From assembly GCF_014323565.1 (NCBI RefSeq), contig NZ_CP058669.1:124001-188000 (forward strand): 64,000 nucleotides of DNA, given 5' to 3'. The position numbers were made by a program, and so were the translations under genes. Positions 53,178 to 60,114 of this stretch are shown piece by piece (the stretch's first letter is position 1; the number at the start of each line of letters is the position of its first letter). This DNA comes from Hyphobacterium sp. CCMP332 (GTDB taxonomy: Bacteria > Pseudomonadota > Alphaproteobacteria > Caulobacterales > Maricaulaceae). The notes under the pieces are model-generated. The model made no database searches. It saw nothing but the letters and a program-made list of their open reading frames with translations, and was not told the DNA's origin.

Positions 53178-53834
53178 TCAATCGTCCGCCCACATGCGCA
53201 TCAGATTGGCACGGTTTTTGGCAAGCGTATCGTAAAGTGGTGACTTGCCCTGGGCTTCAAAAACACTGCGCGAGGCAATGTCCATTTCAAACAGGATTTC
53301 GCGCTGTTGCGGCGAGCGGATGAAGCTCCGTACCCAGCCCACCACAGCCAGTCTCTCCCCGGATGTGACGGGTTTGACCTCGTGCAGTGCATGGGTCGAA
53401 TAGAGCACGGCATGGCCGGCGGGCAGTTTGATCTCGACCGCCCCGCCCGGCTCGATGAGCGTCAACTCGCCGCCTTCATAGCCGTCCGGTGGGCTCAGAA
53501 ACAGGGTAAAGGACAAATCTACCCGCTTTCCGCTCATCACCGGCTCGTCGACATGGGCACCATAGGCCCCACCCGCTTCATAACGCGAGACCAGCATCCG
53601 GATGGTGGATTTGGGCTGGGCCCAGGCTTTGTAGAGCGGGTGACGATCCAGCGCGCGCTGAACGGTCTGGCGAACGGTGTCGAGCACGCCGCCGGTCTTC
53701 AATTGCTCATTCAGCTTGACCTGACGCGCCGCCCGCCCGGCCGTCTTTCCGCCATCTGCATAATCACCACGGGAAATGAGCTGGGCCAGCGCGGCGACTT
53801 CGTCAGGGCTGCAGAGGTTTTCCAGCTCGATCAT
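53178..53834 (-). CDS. PKHD-type Fe(II)/2-oxoglutarate hydroxylase (PiuC/YbiX-like)
   Basis: The 218-residue dioxygenase has the PKHD pattern: RQVKLNEQL near the start, YEAGGAYGAHVDEPVM (HxD), GGELTLIEPGGAVEIKLPAGHAVLYSTHALHEVKPVTSGERLAVVGW (distal His and the Arg in GER), and SFIRSPQQREILFEMD. PiuC members are often near TonB-dependent iron receptors and are iron-responsive; none is visible here. It is divergent from the lipoprotein gene across 77 bases. Confidence 0.9.
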   Translation of the reverse strand: MIELENLCSPDEVAALAQLISRGDYADGGKTAGRAARQVKLNEQLKTGGVLDTVRQTVQRALDRHPLYKAWAQPKSTIRMLVSRYEAGGAYGAHVDEPVMSGKRVDLSFTLFLSPPDGYEGGELTLIEPGGAVEIKLPAGHAVLYSTHALHEVKPVTSGERLAVVGWVRSFIRSPQQREILFEMDIASRSVFEAQGKSPLYDTLAKNRANLMRMWADD

Positions 53835-53911
53835 GGACTCATCAGTTGCGAATGAATTTCAACGGCAATAAACAGTGATCTTGACCGCCTGCGGATAGGA
53901 GCAAAAACGTC

Positions 53912-54778
53912 ATGGCCATTGAACGCAAGAAGAATTTGCTGGGACAGGCAGGCGTAACCGCCCTGCTGATCGGACTGGCCGCCTGTTCCCCGATGAATGA
54001 GGGGGAAGGCGAAGGCGAGCGTGCCACTCCGGCCGGTGGCGAGGGCGGCGGCTATTCGGCATCAGCCGGTGAAGGCGAGGGCGAAGGCGAAAGCGGAGAG
54101 GGTTCAGCCGGCGGAGAGTTCGGCATCAAGGCGGATCAGGCCGCACAAAATCCGGTCACCTACCTCACTGCGCTGGAAGTCATGCGCGCACACTATCTGG
54201 CAGGTCTCGCGGCTTATGATGCGGATCGCCGCGCGGTTGCGGCTGAAATGTTCACGCATCCGATTTCGGAGATCTATGTCGATCTCGAAGCCGCACTGAT
54301 CGAACTTGAAGCGCCACTTTTCGGGGATGAACTCGAACGCGCTGCTGCTGCGCCATTTGATGGCAGCACAGACGCGGAAATTCGCGCTGCCGCGGCAGCG
54401 GTTATCGCGGCGATTGATGCGGCCGAAATCCATGCCCCGCAGACAGAATATGCCGAAGCGGCCGTCGAGGCGCAGGTCTTGACCAACATGATTGTCCGCG
54501 CCGCGCTGCAGTATGAATTCGCCATGCGGTCGGATGCTCCGAATGGCCCCTATCTGGATGGATACGGGTTTTTCAAATCCGCCGAAGTCATCGCCACCCG
54601 GCATATGGATGAAATCCGTGAGCTGGACAGCGTCGTGGCCGATGCACTGTCCGAAGCCATGACCTCCCTGGCGGCAGCCTATCCAACGGTTCTCGCGCCC
54701 GAACAGGCGAGTGTGGACGCCGATGAATTGGTGGGTCTGGCGGATGCCGCATCTGCGGCCGCTGAACGTCTGGAATAG
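53912..54778 (+). CDS. Lipoprotein with Gly-Glu-rich linker and helical domain
   Basis: The 288-residue protein has a signal peptide with lipobox GLAAC (Cys25), a Glu/Gly low-complexity linker (about residues 29-70, repeated GEGEGE units) and a helical domain from about 80: YLTALEVMRAHYLAGLAAYDADRRAVAAEMFTHPISEIYVDLEAALIELEAPLFGDEL. No imelysin GxHxxE motif is seen. It is divergent from the PKHD hydroxylase gene, which suggests linked regulation. The family is not recognised. AGGAGC precedes the ATG. Confidence 0.8.
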   Translation: MAIERKKNLLGQAGVTALLIGLAACSPMNEGEGEGERATPAGGEGGGYSASAGEGEGEGESGEGSAGGEFGIKADQAAQNPVTYLTALEVMRAHYLAGLAAYDADRRAVAAEMFTHPISEIYVDLEAALIELEAPLFGDELERAAAAPFDGSTDAEIRAAAAAVIAAIDAAEIHAPQTEYAEAAVEAQVLTNMIVRAALQYEFAMRSDAPNGPYLDGYGFFKSAEVIATRHMDEIRELDSVVADALSEAMTSLAAAYPTVLAPEQASVDADELVGLADAASAAAERLE

Positions 54779-54856
54779 GCGTCGCTAACATTCGGTTTTG
54801 CGGTTGCGGGCCGGGTCTTCTAGGATTCCCAATCGGTTTGTTCTGGAGCCTGCCGC

Positions 54857-55795
54857 ATGCCGCGTCCCGTCATCATCGATTGCGATCCCGGCATCGACGA
54901 CTGCGTCGCATTGATGGTGGCGCTGGCGTCACGCGACGAGCTGGACGTTGAGGCCATTTGTACGGTGGCGGGCAATGTAAATGTCGCAACCTGCACCCGC
55001 AATGTGCTCGGCTTGCTGGCCTTGCTGGGCCGAAACGAAGTGTCCGTCTATTCCGGATGCGACCGGCCTTTGCAGGTGCAGCCCGTATTCGCAGATCACA
55101 TCCACGGCGAAAGCGGTCTGGGTTCCGTCACCTTTCCGGACAACCGCCCGCCAGCCCGTGACGAGCCTGCCGTGGATTATCTCATCCGGCGGCTGACAGA
55201 TCGAAGCCAGCCGCCTGCAACACTTGTGATTGTCGGGCCGTCCACCAATCTCGCGACGGCCTTGCAGAGGGCGCCGGAGATCACCGCCGGAATTGAGCAG
55301 ATTGTGCTGATGGGCGGGGCCCGCCGCGAGGGCGGCAACATCACACCATCCGCCGAGTTCAACATCTACGCCGACCCTCACGCCGCGCAGATCGTCTTCC
55401 ACTGCGGCCGCCCGCTGACCGTGATCGGTCTGGATACAACACTGCAGCTGCGGTGTTCACCGGCCCGGATGGCGGCGCTGCGCGCGATCGGAACTGCAGC
55501 GTCAAAAGCCGCCGCTGACATGATCGACCATGTGAACGCCATCTATGGCGAGATTTACAGAACCGCCGGTGCCGCGATGCATGATCCGTGTACCATTGCC
55601 TGGCTTCTGGCTCCGGACCTGTTTCATTCGCGGCCGGTGCAGATCGAGGTTGAAACCACATCAGCACTCACGCGCGGGCATACAGCGGTCGATTATCATG
55701 TCACCGCTGATCGGCCTGCCAATGCCAACTGGGTCGAGCGGCTGGAACCGGATCCGGTCTTTGATCTCCTGCTCGAAAGGATCGCAAGATTATGA
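54857..55795 (+). CDS. Inosine-uridine-type nucleoside hydrolase
   Basis: The 312-residue protein hydrolyses the N-glycosidic bond of ribonucleosides. The calcium/active-site motif DCDPGIDDCVAL is at the N-terminus (VIIDCDPGIDD), with ICTVAGNVNVATCTRNVLGLLALLGR, MGGARREGGNITPSAEFNIYADPHAAQIVF and HDPCTIAWLL. The ribose it frees would be the substrate of the next gene, ribokinase, which overlaps by 4 bases (ATGA). Confidence 0.95.
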   Translation: MPRPVIIDCDPGIDDCVALMVALASRDELDVEAICTVAGNVNVATCTRNVLGLLALLGRNEVSVYSGCDRPLQVQPVFADHIHGESGLGSVTFPDNRPPARDEPAVDYLIRRLTDRSQPPATLVIVGPSTNLATALQRAPEITAGIEQIVLMGGARREGGNITPSAEFNIYADPHAAQIVFHCGRPLTVIGLDTTLQLRCSPARMAALRAIGTAASKAAADMIDHVNAIYGEIYRTAGAAMHDPCTIAWLLAPDLFHSRPVQIEVETTSALTRGHTAVDYHVTADRPANANWVERLEPDPVFDLLLERIARL

Positions 55796-56661
55796 GCGCC
55801 CCCCGCATCAGTGTGATCGGATCGGTCAATCTGGATCTGGTGGCCCATTGCCCGGCACTGCCCGCGCCCGGAGAGACCATACTGGGCAGCAATTTTGCGA
55901 CCTCCCCGGGCGGAAAAGGCGGTAATCAGGCACTGGCGGCCCGGCTTTTGGGCGCAGAGGTTGACTTCATTGGCTGTATCGGCGCGGATGATCATGGGGC
56001 AGCGGCCACGGCGTTATTGCGCCAGGCAGGCGTGAATATGGATCACTGCCGCGTCACCCCAAGCCACCCTACCGGCGTGGCGCTGATTGCCGTCAGCGCG
56101 GACGGTGAAAACCAGATTGTCGTGGCCCCCGGTGCGAATTTTGCGCTGACAGAAGACGACGTGCCGCCGCAAATCGCTACGGCCCTGATCGGCCAGCTTG
56201 AAATTCCGGTGCCAGCCCTGTCCGCAGCAGTTGATCGCTGCCGGGGATTCAAAGTGCTCAACCTCGCGCCTGCGCGAGGCTTACCGGATGCCCTGCTCTC
56301 ACAGGCCGACCTCCTCATCGTGAATGAGACCGAGGCGGCCTTCTACGGTCAGGAAAAGCTTTTGAGCTTCAACAAGCGCGTCGCCCTGACGCTGGGCGGT
56401 GAAGGTGCCGTCATGTTTCATGAAGGCCGAGAAGTCGCACGCGCCCGTCCGCCGAAAGTTGATGTTCTTGATACGGTCGGTGCGGGGGATGCGTTTGTGG
56501 CGGCGATCACACTGGCGCTGCTGGAGGGCAGGGACGATCAGGCAGCTCTGGAATTTGCCTGTGCAGCCGGGGCATTGGCGACGACGAAAGAAGGTGCCCA
56601 GACCCGCCTGCCGGACCGGGCATCGGTAGACCGGCTGATCCATGAAGGAGCCCGCGGATGA
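55792..56661 (+). CDS. rbsK: Ribokinase (PfkB-family sugar kinase)
   Basis: The 289-residue protein has the PfkB fold: SVNLDLVAHCPALPAPGETILGSNFATSPGGKGGNQALAARLLGAEVDFIG, and the C-terminal signature VDVLDTVGAGDAFVAAITLALLEG with catalytic Asp. The PGGKGGNQA stretch is the ribokinase substrate motif. It phosphorylates ribose from the upstream hydrolase. It overlaps both neighbours by 4 bases, so the three genes are translationally coupled. Confidence 0.93.
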   Translation: MSAPRISVIGSVNLDLVAHCPALPAPGETILGSNFATSPGGKGGNQALAARLLGAEVDFIGCIGADDHGAAATALLRQAGVNMDHCRVTPSHPTGVALIAVSADGENQIVVAPGANFALTEDDVPPQIATALIGQLEIPVPALSAAVDRCRGFKVLNLAPARGLPDALLSQADLLIVNETEAAFYGQEKLLSFNKRVALTLGGEGAVMFHEGREVARARPPKVDVLDTVGAGDAFVAAITLALLEGRDDQAALEFACAAGALATTKEGAQTRLPDRASVDRLIHEGARG

Positions 56662-57581
56662 GCGATACCGTCAAGACCATCGATTACGGCCAATATTGTC
56701 ATGGCGATCAGCTGGATCATCAGTCCTTCAGATTGCAGCTCGTCTCCGGTTTACGCGAACAGGGCTTCGTCCGGCTGGTAAATCACGGTCTCGATCCGAC
56801 ATTCCTGCGGCGCTGCTATCACCTCTCCGAGGCCTTCTTCGCACAGCCTGAATCCGCAAAGCGGACATATGCCGGCGCATTGCGCGGCTACACGCCCTTT
56901 GGCACCGAACACGCGAAAGACCATGCTGCGCCGGACCTCAAGGAGTTCTGGCAGATCGGCCATGAGGCGGAAGCGGGCCGGCCGGTCGCGCAGCCCAATG
57001 TCTGGCCGGAATTTCCGGCCGGTTTCCGGGACGCATTCCAGACGCTGTTCCGGGAATTGTTCGCCATGGGCCAGGGCCTGCTTCGCGTGATCGCCAGCGA
57101 CCTGAAACTGGACCCCGGCTATTTCGATCAGCGCATAGCCGGCGGAACGTCACTCCTGAGGCTGTTGCATTACCCGCCCATCCCCGATGGCGTGGATCCC
57201 GATTGCATCCGCGCAGCGGCGCATGAGGACATCAATCTGATCACGCTTCTGGTCGCGGCCGAAGGCGCGGGGCTGGAAATTCTTGACATGGATGGAAACT
57301 GGCTGCCGGTCGAGAACGGGCCGGATGAAATCATCATCGACACCGGCGACATGATGAAGCGGCTGACGAATGGTTATTTTCCGGCCACGACGCACCGGGT
57401 CGTGAACCCGTCAGGCCCGAATGTCAGCCGCTATTCCATGCCGTTCTTCGTACAGCCACGGCCGGATGTGTCACTGGCTTGCCTGCCGGATTGCCGCCAT
57501 CTGAAAACGCCGGAGCCGGACATTGCGGTCGGCGAATTCCTCAATCAGCGCCTGAAGGATATCGGCCTGCCGGGCGGTTGA
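56658..57581 (+). CDS. Isopenicillin-N-synthase-like 2OG-Fe(II) oxygenase
   Basis: The 307-residue protein has a DIOX_N-like N-terminus (LRLQLVSGLREQGFVRLVNHGLD, then HLSEAFFAQPESAKRTYAG) and a 2OG-FeII_Oxy core with HEDINLITLLVAAEGAGLEILD (HxD), GDMMKRLTNGYFPATTHRVVNPSG (distal His) and RYSMPFFVQP (2-oxoglutarate Arg). It is the third gene of the nucleoside hydrolase operon. No NRPS or beta-lactam cluster is present, so antibiotic synthesis is unlikely. A role on a nucleoside, base or sugar is my inference. Confidence 0.9.
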   Translation: MSDTVKTIDYGQYCHGDQLDHQSFRLQLVSGLREQGFVRLVNHGLDPTFLRRCYHLSEAFFAQPESAKRTYAGALRGYTPFGTEHAKDHAAPDLKEFWQIGHEAEAGRPVAQPNVWPEFPAGFRDAFQTLFRELFAMGQGLLRVIASDLKLDPGYFDQRIAGGTSLLRLLHYPPIPDGVDPDCIRAAAHEDINLITLLVAAEGAGLEILDMDGNWLPVENGPDEIIIDTGDMMKRLTNGYFPATTHRVVNPSGPNVSRYSMPFFVQPRPDVSLACLPDCRHLKTPEPDIAVGEFLNQRLKDIGLPGG

Positions 57582-57693
57582 CGGCTTGCCGAGCCGAAGC
57601 TCGCGCAGCAAGCGAAGGCCCCTGCCGGGGCATTCTCCGCCTAAAATCGATCCACCGGATCAATTTTTCTGCCTTCGGCAGACCGACTACGAA

Positions 57694-57738
57694 TGGTGAC
57701 CCCGGCGCGATTCGAACGCGCGACCTCCAGATTAGGAA
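57694..57738 (-). pseudogene. 3' half of tRNA-Arg(CCU), probable attachment-site core
   Basis: Reading leftward from 57738 the sequence gives anticodon loop TTCCTAA, 3' anticodon strand TCTGG, AGGTC, T arm GCGCG-TTCGAAT-CGCGC, acceptor strand CGGGGTC, A and CCA. The expected 5' partner CCAGA is absent; the flank reads CATAA, so tRNA identity stops in the anticodon loop. Such 3' fragments are left when a tyrosine-recombinase element integrates in a tRNA gene and the full gene is rebuilt at the far end. The full copy is not in this window. Confidence 0.8.
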
Positions 57739-58123
57739 TTATGCGTTCTTAATGCAAATTCAAAGGGTTATTTGTAAACCGCGCCGCTTATGGCGCTAAT
57801 CTTTTCAATGGGTTGCTTATGACGTGTAAACCGGAATACACGTTTTTCTCCTTTCCATCGCGGTTTGAGTCAGTACTTTTATGAAGATTGAATCTTCATA
57901 AATCGGGCTGTCGCTTTCGCGACCGGTTTCGACTGGGTGGATCAGACTCTCGCACTCAAATACGGAGTAAAATGTGCAAATTCCCGCAGTTTGCAATGGA
58001 TGCAATGGGGTTTAGTTTATTGCCAAACATACCAATAAGAATCGACGAAACTCAAATCCTCCTTAAATCACAAACCCAATTCCGTGCCATTGGTGCTGAC
58101 CGGGAACATCATTTCCATTGAGG
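57739..58123. other. Gene-free island edge with palindromes
   Basis: The 385 bases between the tRNA fragment and the IS6-like remnant lack a convincing gene. They contain an ACGTGT...ACACGT hairpin followed by TTTTT (about 57824-57846), which is terminator-like on the plus strand, and a perfect 10-base palindrome at 57880-57900. The composition is more AT-rich than to the left. Confidence 0.5.
57880..57900. promoter_or_regulatory. Perfect inverted repeat TATGAAGATT-G-AATCTTCATA
   Basis: Ten-base arms TATGAAGATT and AATCTTCATA flank a single G. The symmetry and AT content fit a repressor operator in the island leader, but no adjacent regulator gene is present in the window. It could also be a decayed element end. 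Confidence 0.35.
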
Positions 58124-58333
58124 CTAGACGCACCACTTTCTGATCTCGGCCGCGAACATCGGACCGAACCGGTTCCACCAAAACCGCACGCTCTCATGGC
58201 TCAGATCAATCCCCCCTTCGTGGAGCAAATCCTCCACATTCCGAAGCGCCAGCGGAAACCGAACATACATCATCACGGCCAAGCGGATCACTTCGGGCGA
58301 TGTCTTGAAATAGCGAATTGGGTTCGTGCTCAT
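58124..58333 (-). pseudogene. Truncated IS6-family transposase N-terminus
   Basis: The 69 residues (NPIRYFKTSPEVIRLAVMMY...RNVEDLLHEGGIDLSHESVRFWWNRFGPMF) match the N-terminal region of IS6/IS26-type transposases, including the DNA-binding helices. The usual protein is about 230-240 residues, so the DDE catalytic core is missing and the sequence ends in a short foreign tail (KWCV). It cannot be active. It lies on the minus strand just inside an IS6-like terminus at 58345-58385. Confidence 0.8.
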
Positions 58334-58344
58334 CCGCTCAGGAT

Positions 58345-58385
58345 GGCGGCGAACCCGCTAATGGCAGGTTTCCTCTGACAGTGCC
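58345..58385. mobile_element. IS6-like terminus
   Basis: Read on the minus strand from 58385 the end is GGCACTGTCAGAGGAAACC, similar to the GGCACTGTT... ends of IS6/IS26 elements. It sits 12 or more bases upstream of the truncated transposase ORF in the correct orientation. Only this end is present; the distal part of the element is lost. A related end occurs at 61774-61811. Confidence 0.65.
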
Positions 58386-58829
58386 TTACTGCGTTGTTTC
58401 GAGTTCACGCATGAGTTCGGGCACCTTGGGCGAACGTCCAAGGAAAAAGAAGCGAACGAAGAGGACAAGACTCACGAGTGCCAGAATGCCGCCAAGAATG
58501 GCCCAGGGAAGCTGGTTGCTCTCACGTTCGGAATAGAAGGATACGCGCCCCGCTTCATATTGATCAGCGGCCCAGCCGAGAGCGACAATCGCGAGAACGA
58601 ATAATACGCAGTTAATCAAAAAGCGTCGAAGAGTGCGCATATTATACTTATTTGCGAGGGCAGCTAACTCGGCGAACGCATAAGGATACGGCGATCCATG
58701 CTGCCGCTCCCATCTTGCCGCTTCAATATCGAATGCGGATCTGAGCCTTTGATTGCCGCCTGATGCGACGCCGGAAAAGAACACGGCCGCAACAATCAGG
58801 ATGAGACCAATTGGACCAATTACGAGCAT
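58386..58829 (-). CDS. Hypothetical membrane protein
   Basis: The 147-residue protein starts MLVIGPIGLILIVAAVFF after GGGGGAGGC, which sets the ATG at 58829. It has a first membrane segment (1-20), a helical soluble part (about 25-65: FDIEAARWERQHGSPYPYAFAELAALANKYNMRTL) and two further membrane segments. The stop codon TAA directly abuts the IS6-like terminus, so its original C-terminus may have been cut. No family is recognised. Confidence 0.6.
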   Translation of the reverse strand: MLVIGPIGLILIVAAVFFSGVASGGNQRLRSAFDIEAARWERQHGSPYPYAFAELAALANKYNMRTLRRFLINCVLFVLAIVALGWAADQYEAGRVSFYSERESNQLPWAILGGILALVSLVLFVRFFFLGRSPKVPELMRELETTQ

Positions 58830-58935
58830 CAATGCCTCCCCCCATTCAACACACCGATATGATATCATTGGCCCTTCGACCGGTCAACGAAACTGGACCC
58901 ACGCCCGAATGCGACACAAGCTGCTCTGCCTTGCT

Positions 58936-59043
58936 CTGCCCCCTAAAAACTGGATCGTTTGAAGTTGGAGTTTTCCGCTAGGTTTCCCTGGGCTGGGAGA
59001 GGAGCGGGAGCTCATGAAGGCATCGAAGTTCACTGAGGCGCAG
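58936..59043 (+). pseudogene. IS3-family left end with 10-codon orfA stump
   Basis: The stretch reads like the leader of an IS3-type element: about 80 bases including TTGAAGTTGGAGTTTTCCGC and GGAGCGGGAGCTC, then ATG at 59014 encoding MKASKFTEAQ, the start of a common orfA (MKASKFSDAQKAF...). Family match ends at 59043, where sequence switches towards the 74-bp inverted-repeat unit. The rest of the IS is absent. Confidence 0.65.
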
Positions 59044-59050
59044 GAGGGTG

Positions 59051-59124
59051 CTGTCATGTGTGGACGGCCCCCGGTTAGCAAGGGTTGATTTGAGCGATTT
59101 TTGATCATTGCGGGTTGCGGTCAT
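59051..59124 (+). repeat. 74-bp inverted repeat, left copy
   Basis: The copy on the plus strand runs CTGTCATGTGTGGACGGCCCC...GCGGTCAT. Its reverse complement matches 61664-61737 at 70 of 74 bases by eye. It starts within the IS3 orfA stump's former downstream sequence. The pair encloses about 2.5 kb holding a tRNA-Gly copy, an EEP relic, a secreted protein and an EEP lipoprotein. Confidence 0.85.
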
Positions 59125-59456
59125 GTGTACGGCCTGTTGAAGCGAGTAAATTCATAAATTTTTTAAGATTGCTGCGCTCTTAGGGGAGGTGGTGAATTTG
59201 GTGGGACTCCCGCTGGCGGGAAGAGGCTGCCGCCCCCCTCCATCGCATGTGAGTCCGCGCTAGCCGGTCGATGCGCGGCCAAAGAGCTGCACATGAGAAT
59301 CGTAACTAACTGATGATCCAGCGAAATAATACACACACCCAATGCGATAAGCGGGGCATTCGGGCTTAAGAAATCACAATGTGGGTGAATTTGCGGGTAG
59401 GAACAGAGTGGTTCCGCAGAGCATATTATATAAATCCGATAGTTATGGCAGTATAA
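59125..59456. other. Gene-free stretch between the inverted repeat and tRNA-Gly
   Basis: This 332-base stretch has no credible gene. A 166-codon ORF on the minus strand spans it but reads through the tRNA-Gly gene (translating it as SGCSSMVEQKLPKLTTRVRFP) and is a shadow. The segment is AT-rich with runs such as AAATTTTTTAAG near 59158-59168 and TATTATATAAA near 59423-59433. Confidence 0.6.
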
Positions 59457-59530
59457 TGGAGCGGGTGAAGGGAATCGAACCCTCGTCGTAAGCTTGGGAA
59501 GCTTCTGCTCTACCATTGAGCTACACCCTG
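59457..59530 (-). tRNA. tRNA-Gly (anticodon CCC) with a disrupted acceptor stem
   Basis: On the minus strand the sequence folds as GGGTGTAGCTC...GAGC, anticodon arm with loop TTCCCAA (anticodon CCC), T arm AGGG-TTCGATT-CCCT and 3' CACCCGC-T-CCA. The 5' acceptor is CAGGGTG instead of the GCGGGTG needed to pair with CACCCGC, so pairs 1:72 and 2:71 are broken. The body otherwise looks intact. This could be a junction copy left by an integrated element; function is doubtful. Confidence 0.7.
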
Positions 59531-59625
59531 AATATAGGCCGTATTGCATGCTATTACAGGCAATTCGACCAGTTCGTGAACCGGAATGAACCGGAATAAT
59601 TCGACCTGAATCGGATGAAATGTGA

Positions 59626-59943
59626 TCAAGAGTCCCGGAATAGTCCCGGAGCCCTGTGGTCACTTTTCATCCCCAGCTTCACCAGCACACCATCATGATC
59701 GCTTCTGGCCCGACCATCGTCATCGGCCGCCGGTAGAAGTCGGACTGACACAGGCTTGAACCTAGATGCTACTGCTACGTGATCCACCGTTCTCGCATCT
59801 GCTGGCGGCAGGTTTTCGCGGGTCACGATGTTGCAGTCTGCAAACGCTTCTTCCAATCCGAGGATCAAACTCTTTGGGGCCCATGTTGATGGAAGCTTCC
59901 GATTGAAATTACCGACGATGGATATCCGGTTTTTCAGACACAC
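59626..59943 (-). pseudogene. Relic of an endonuclease/exonuclease/phosphatase-family C-terminus
   Basis: The 105 residues start with KNRISIVGNFNRKLPS and contain DHVAVASRFKPVSVR and RARSDHDGVLVKL. These correspond to the GDFNRR, D-x-x-V and SDHxPV motifs of EEP-fold enzymes, as seen intact in the gene at 60695-61621, but the catalytic Asp of GDFN is Asn here and the N-terminal half is missing. It is most likely a degraded second family member. Confidence 0.55.
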
Positions 59944-60114
59944 CGCTTGTAAGGAAGCTATTCAGGCCATCATTGACAACCGGGGGGTAAACAACGAGGG
60001 TGAAGCCAATAACAACCAATAATAGAATATCTGCTTATTTACTCGCGGTAGGACATGTCGTGTCGCGAGAAGATTTCAATATCAGTTTCAATATCAATCG
60101 TGAGGTTTACGACC

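Noticed and set aside
53990-54120. CRISPR-like or satellite array
   Set aside because: The GE-coding repeats are in frame within a lipoprotein gene, with no spacers.
56658-57581. Isopenicillin N synthase and a beta-lactam cluster
   Set aside because: The protein has the general 2OG oxygenase fold only; no NRPS, acyltransferase or other cluster genes are present, and it is embedded in a nucleoside operon.
57817-58121. Short ORFs on both strands at the island edge
   Set aside because: They span the palindrome and hairpin, have unremarkable composition and no ribosome-binding site.
58884-59108. 74-codon minus-strand ORF over the IS3 stump
   Set aside because: It runs across the junction between IS3 remnant and the repeat unit and matches neither a protein family nor a coding composition.
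59163-59663. 166-codon ORF on the minus strand
   Set aside because: It reads through the tRNA-Gly gene (translated as SSMVEQKLPKLTTRVRFP, a classic tRNA artefact) and has no other protein-like features.
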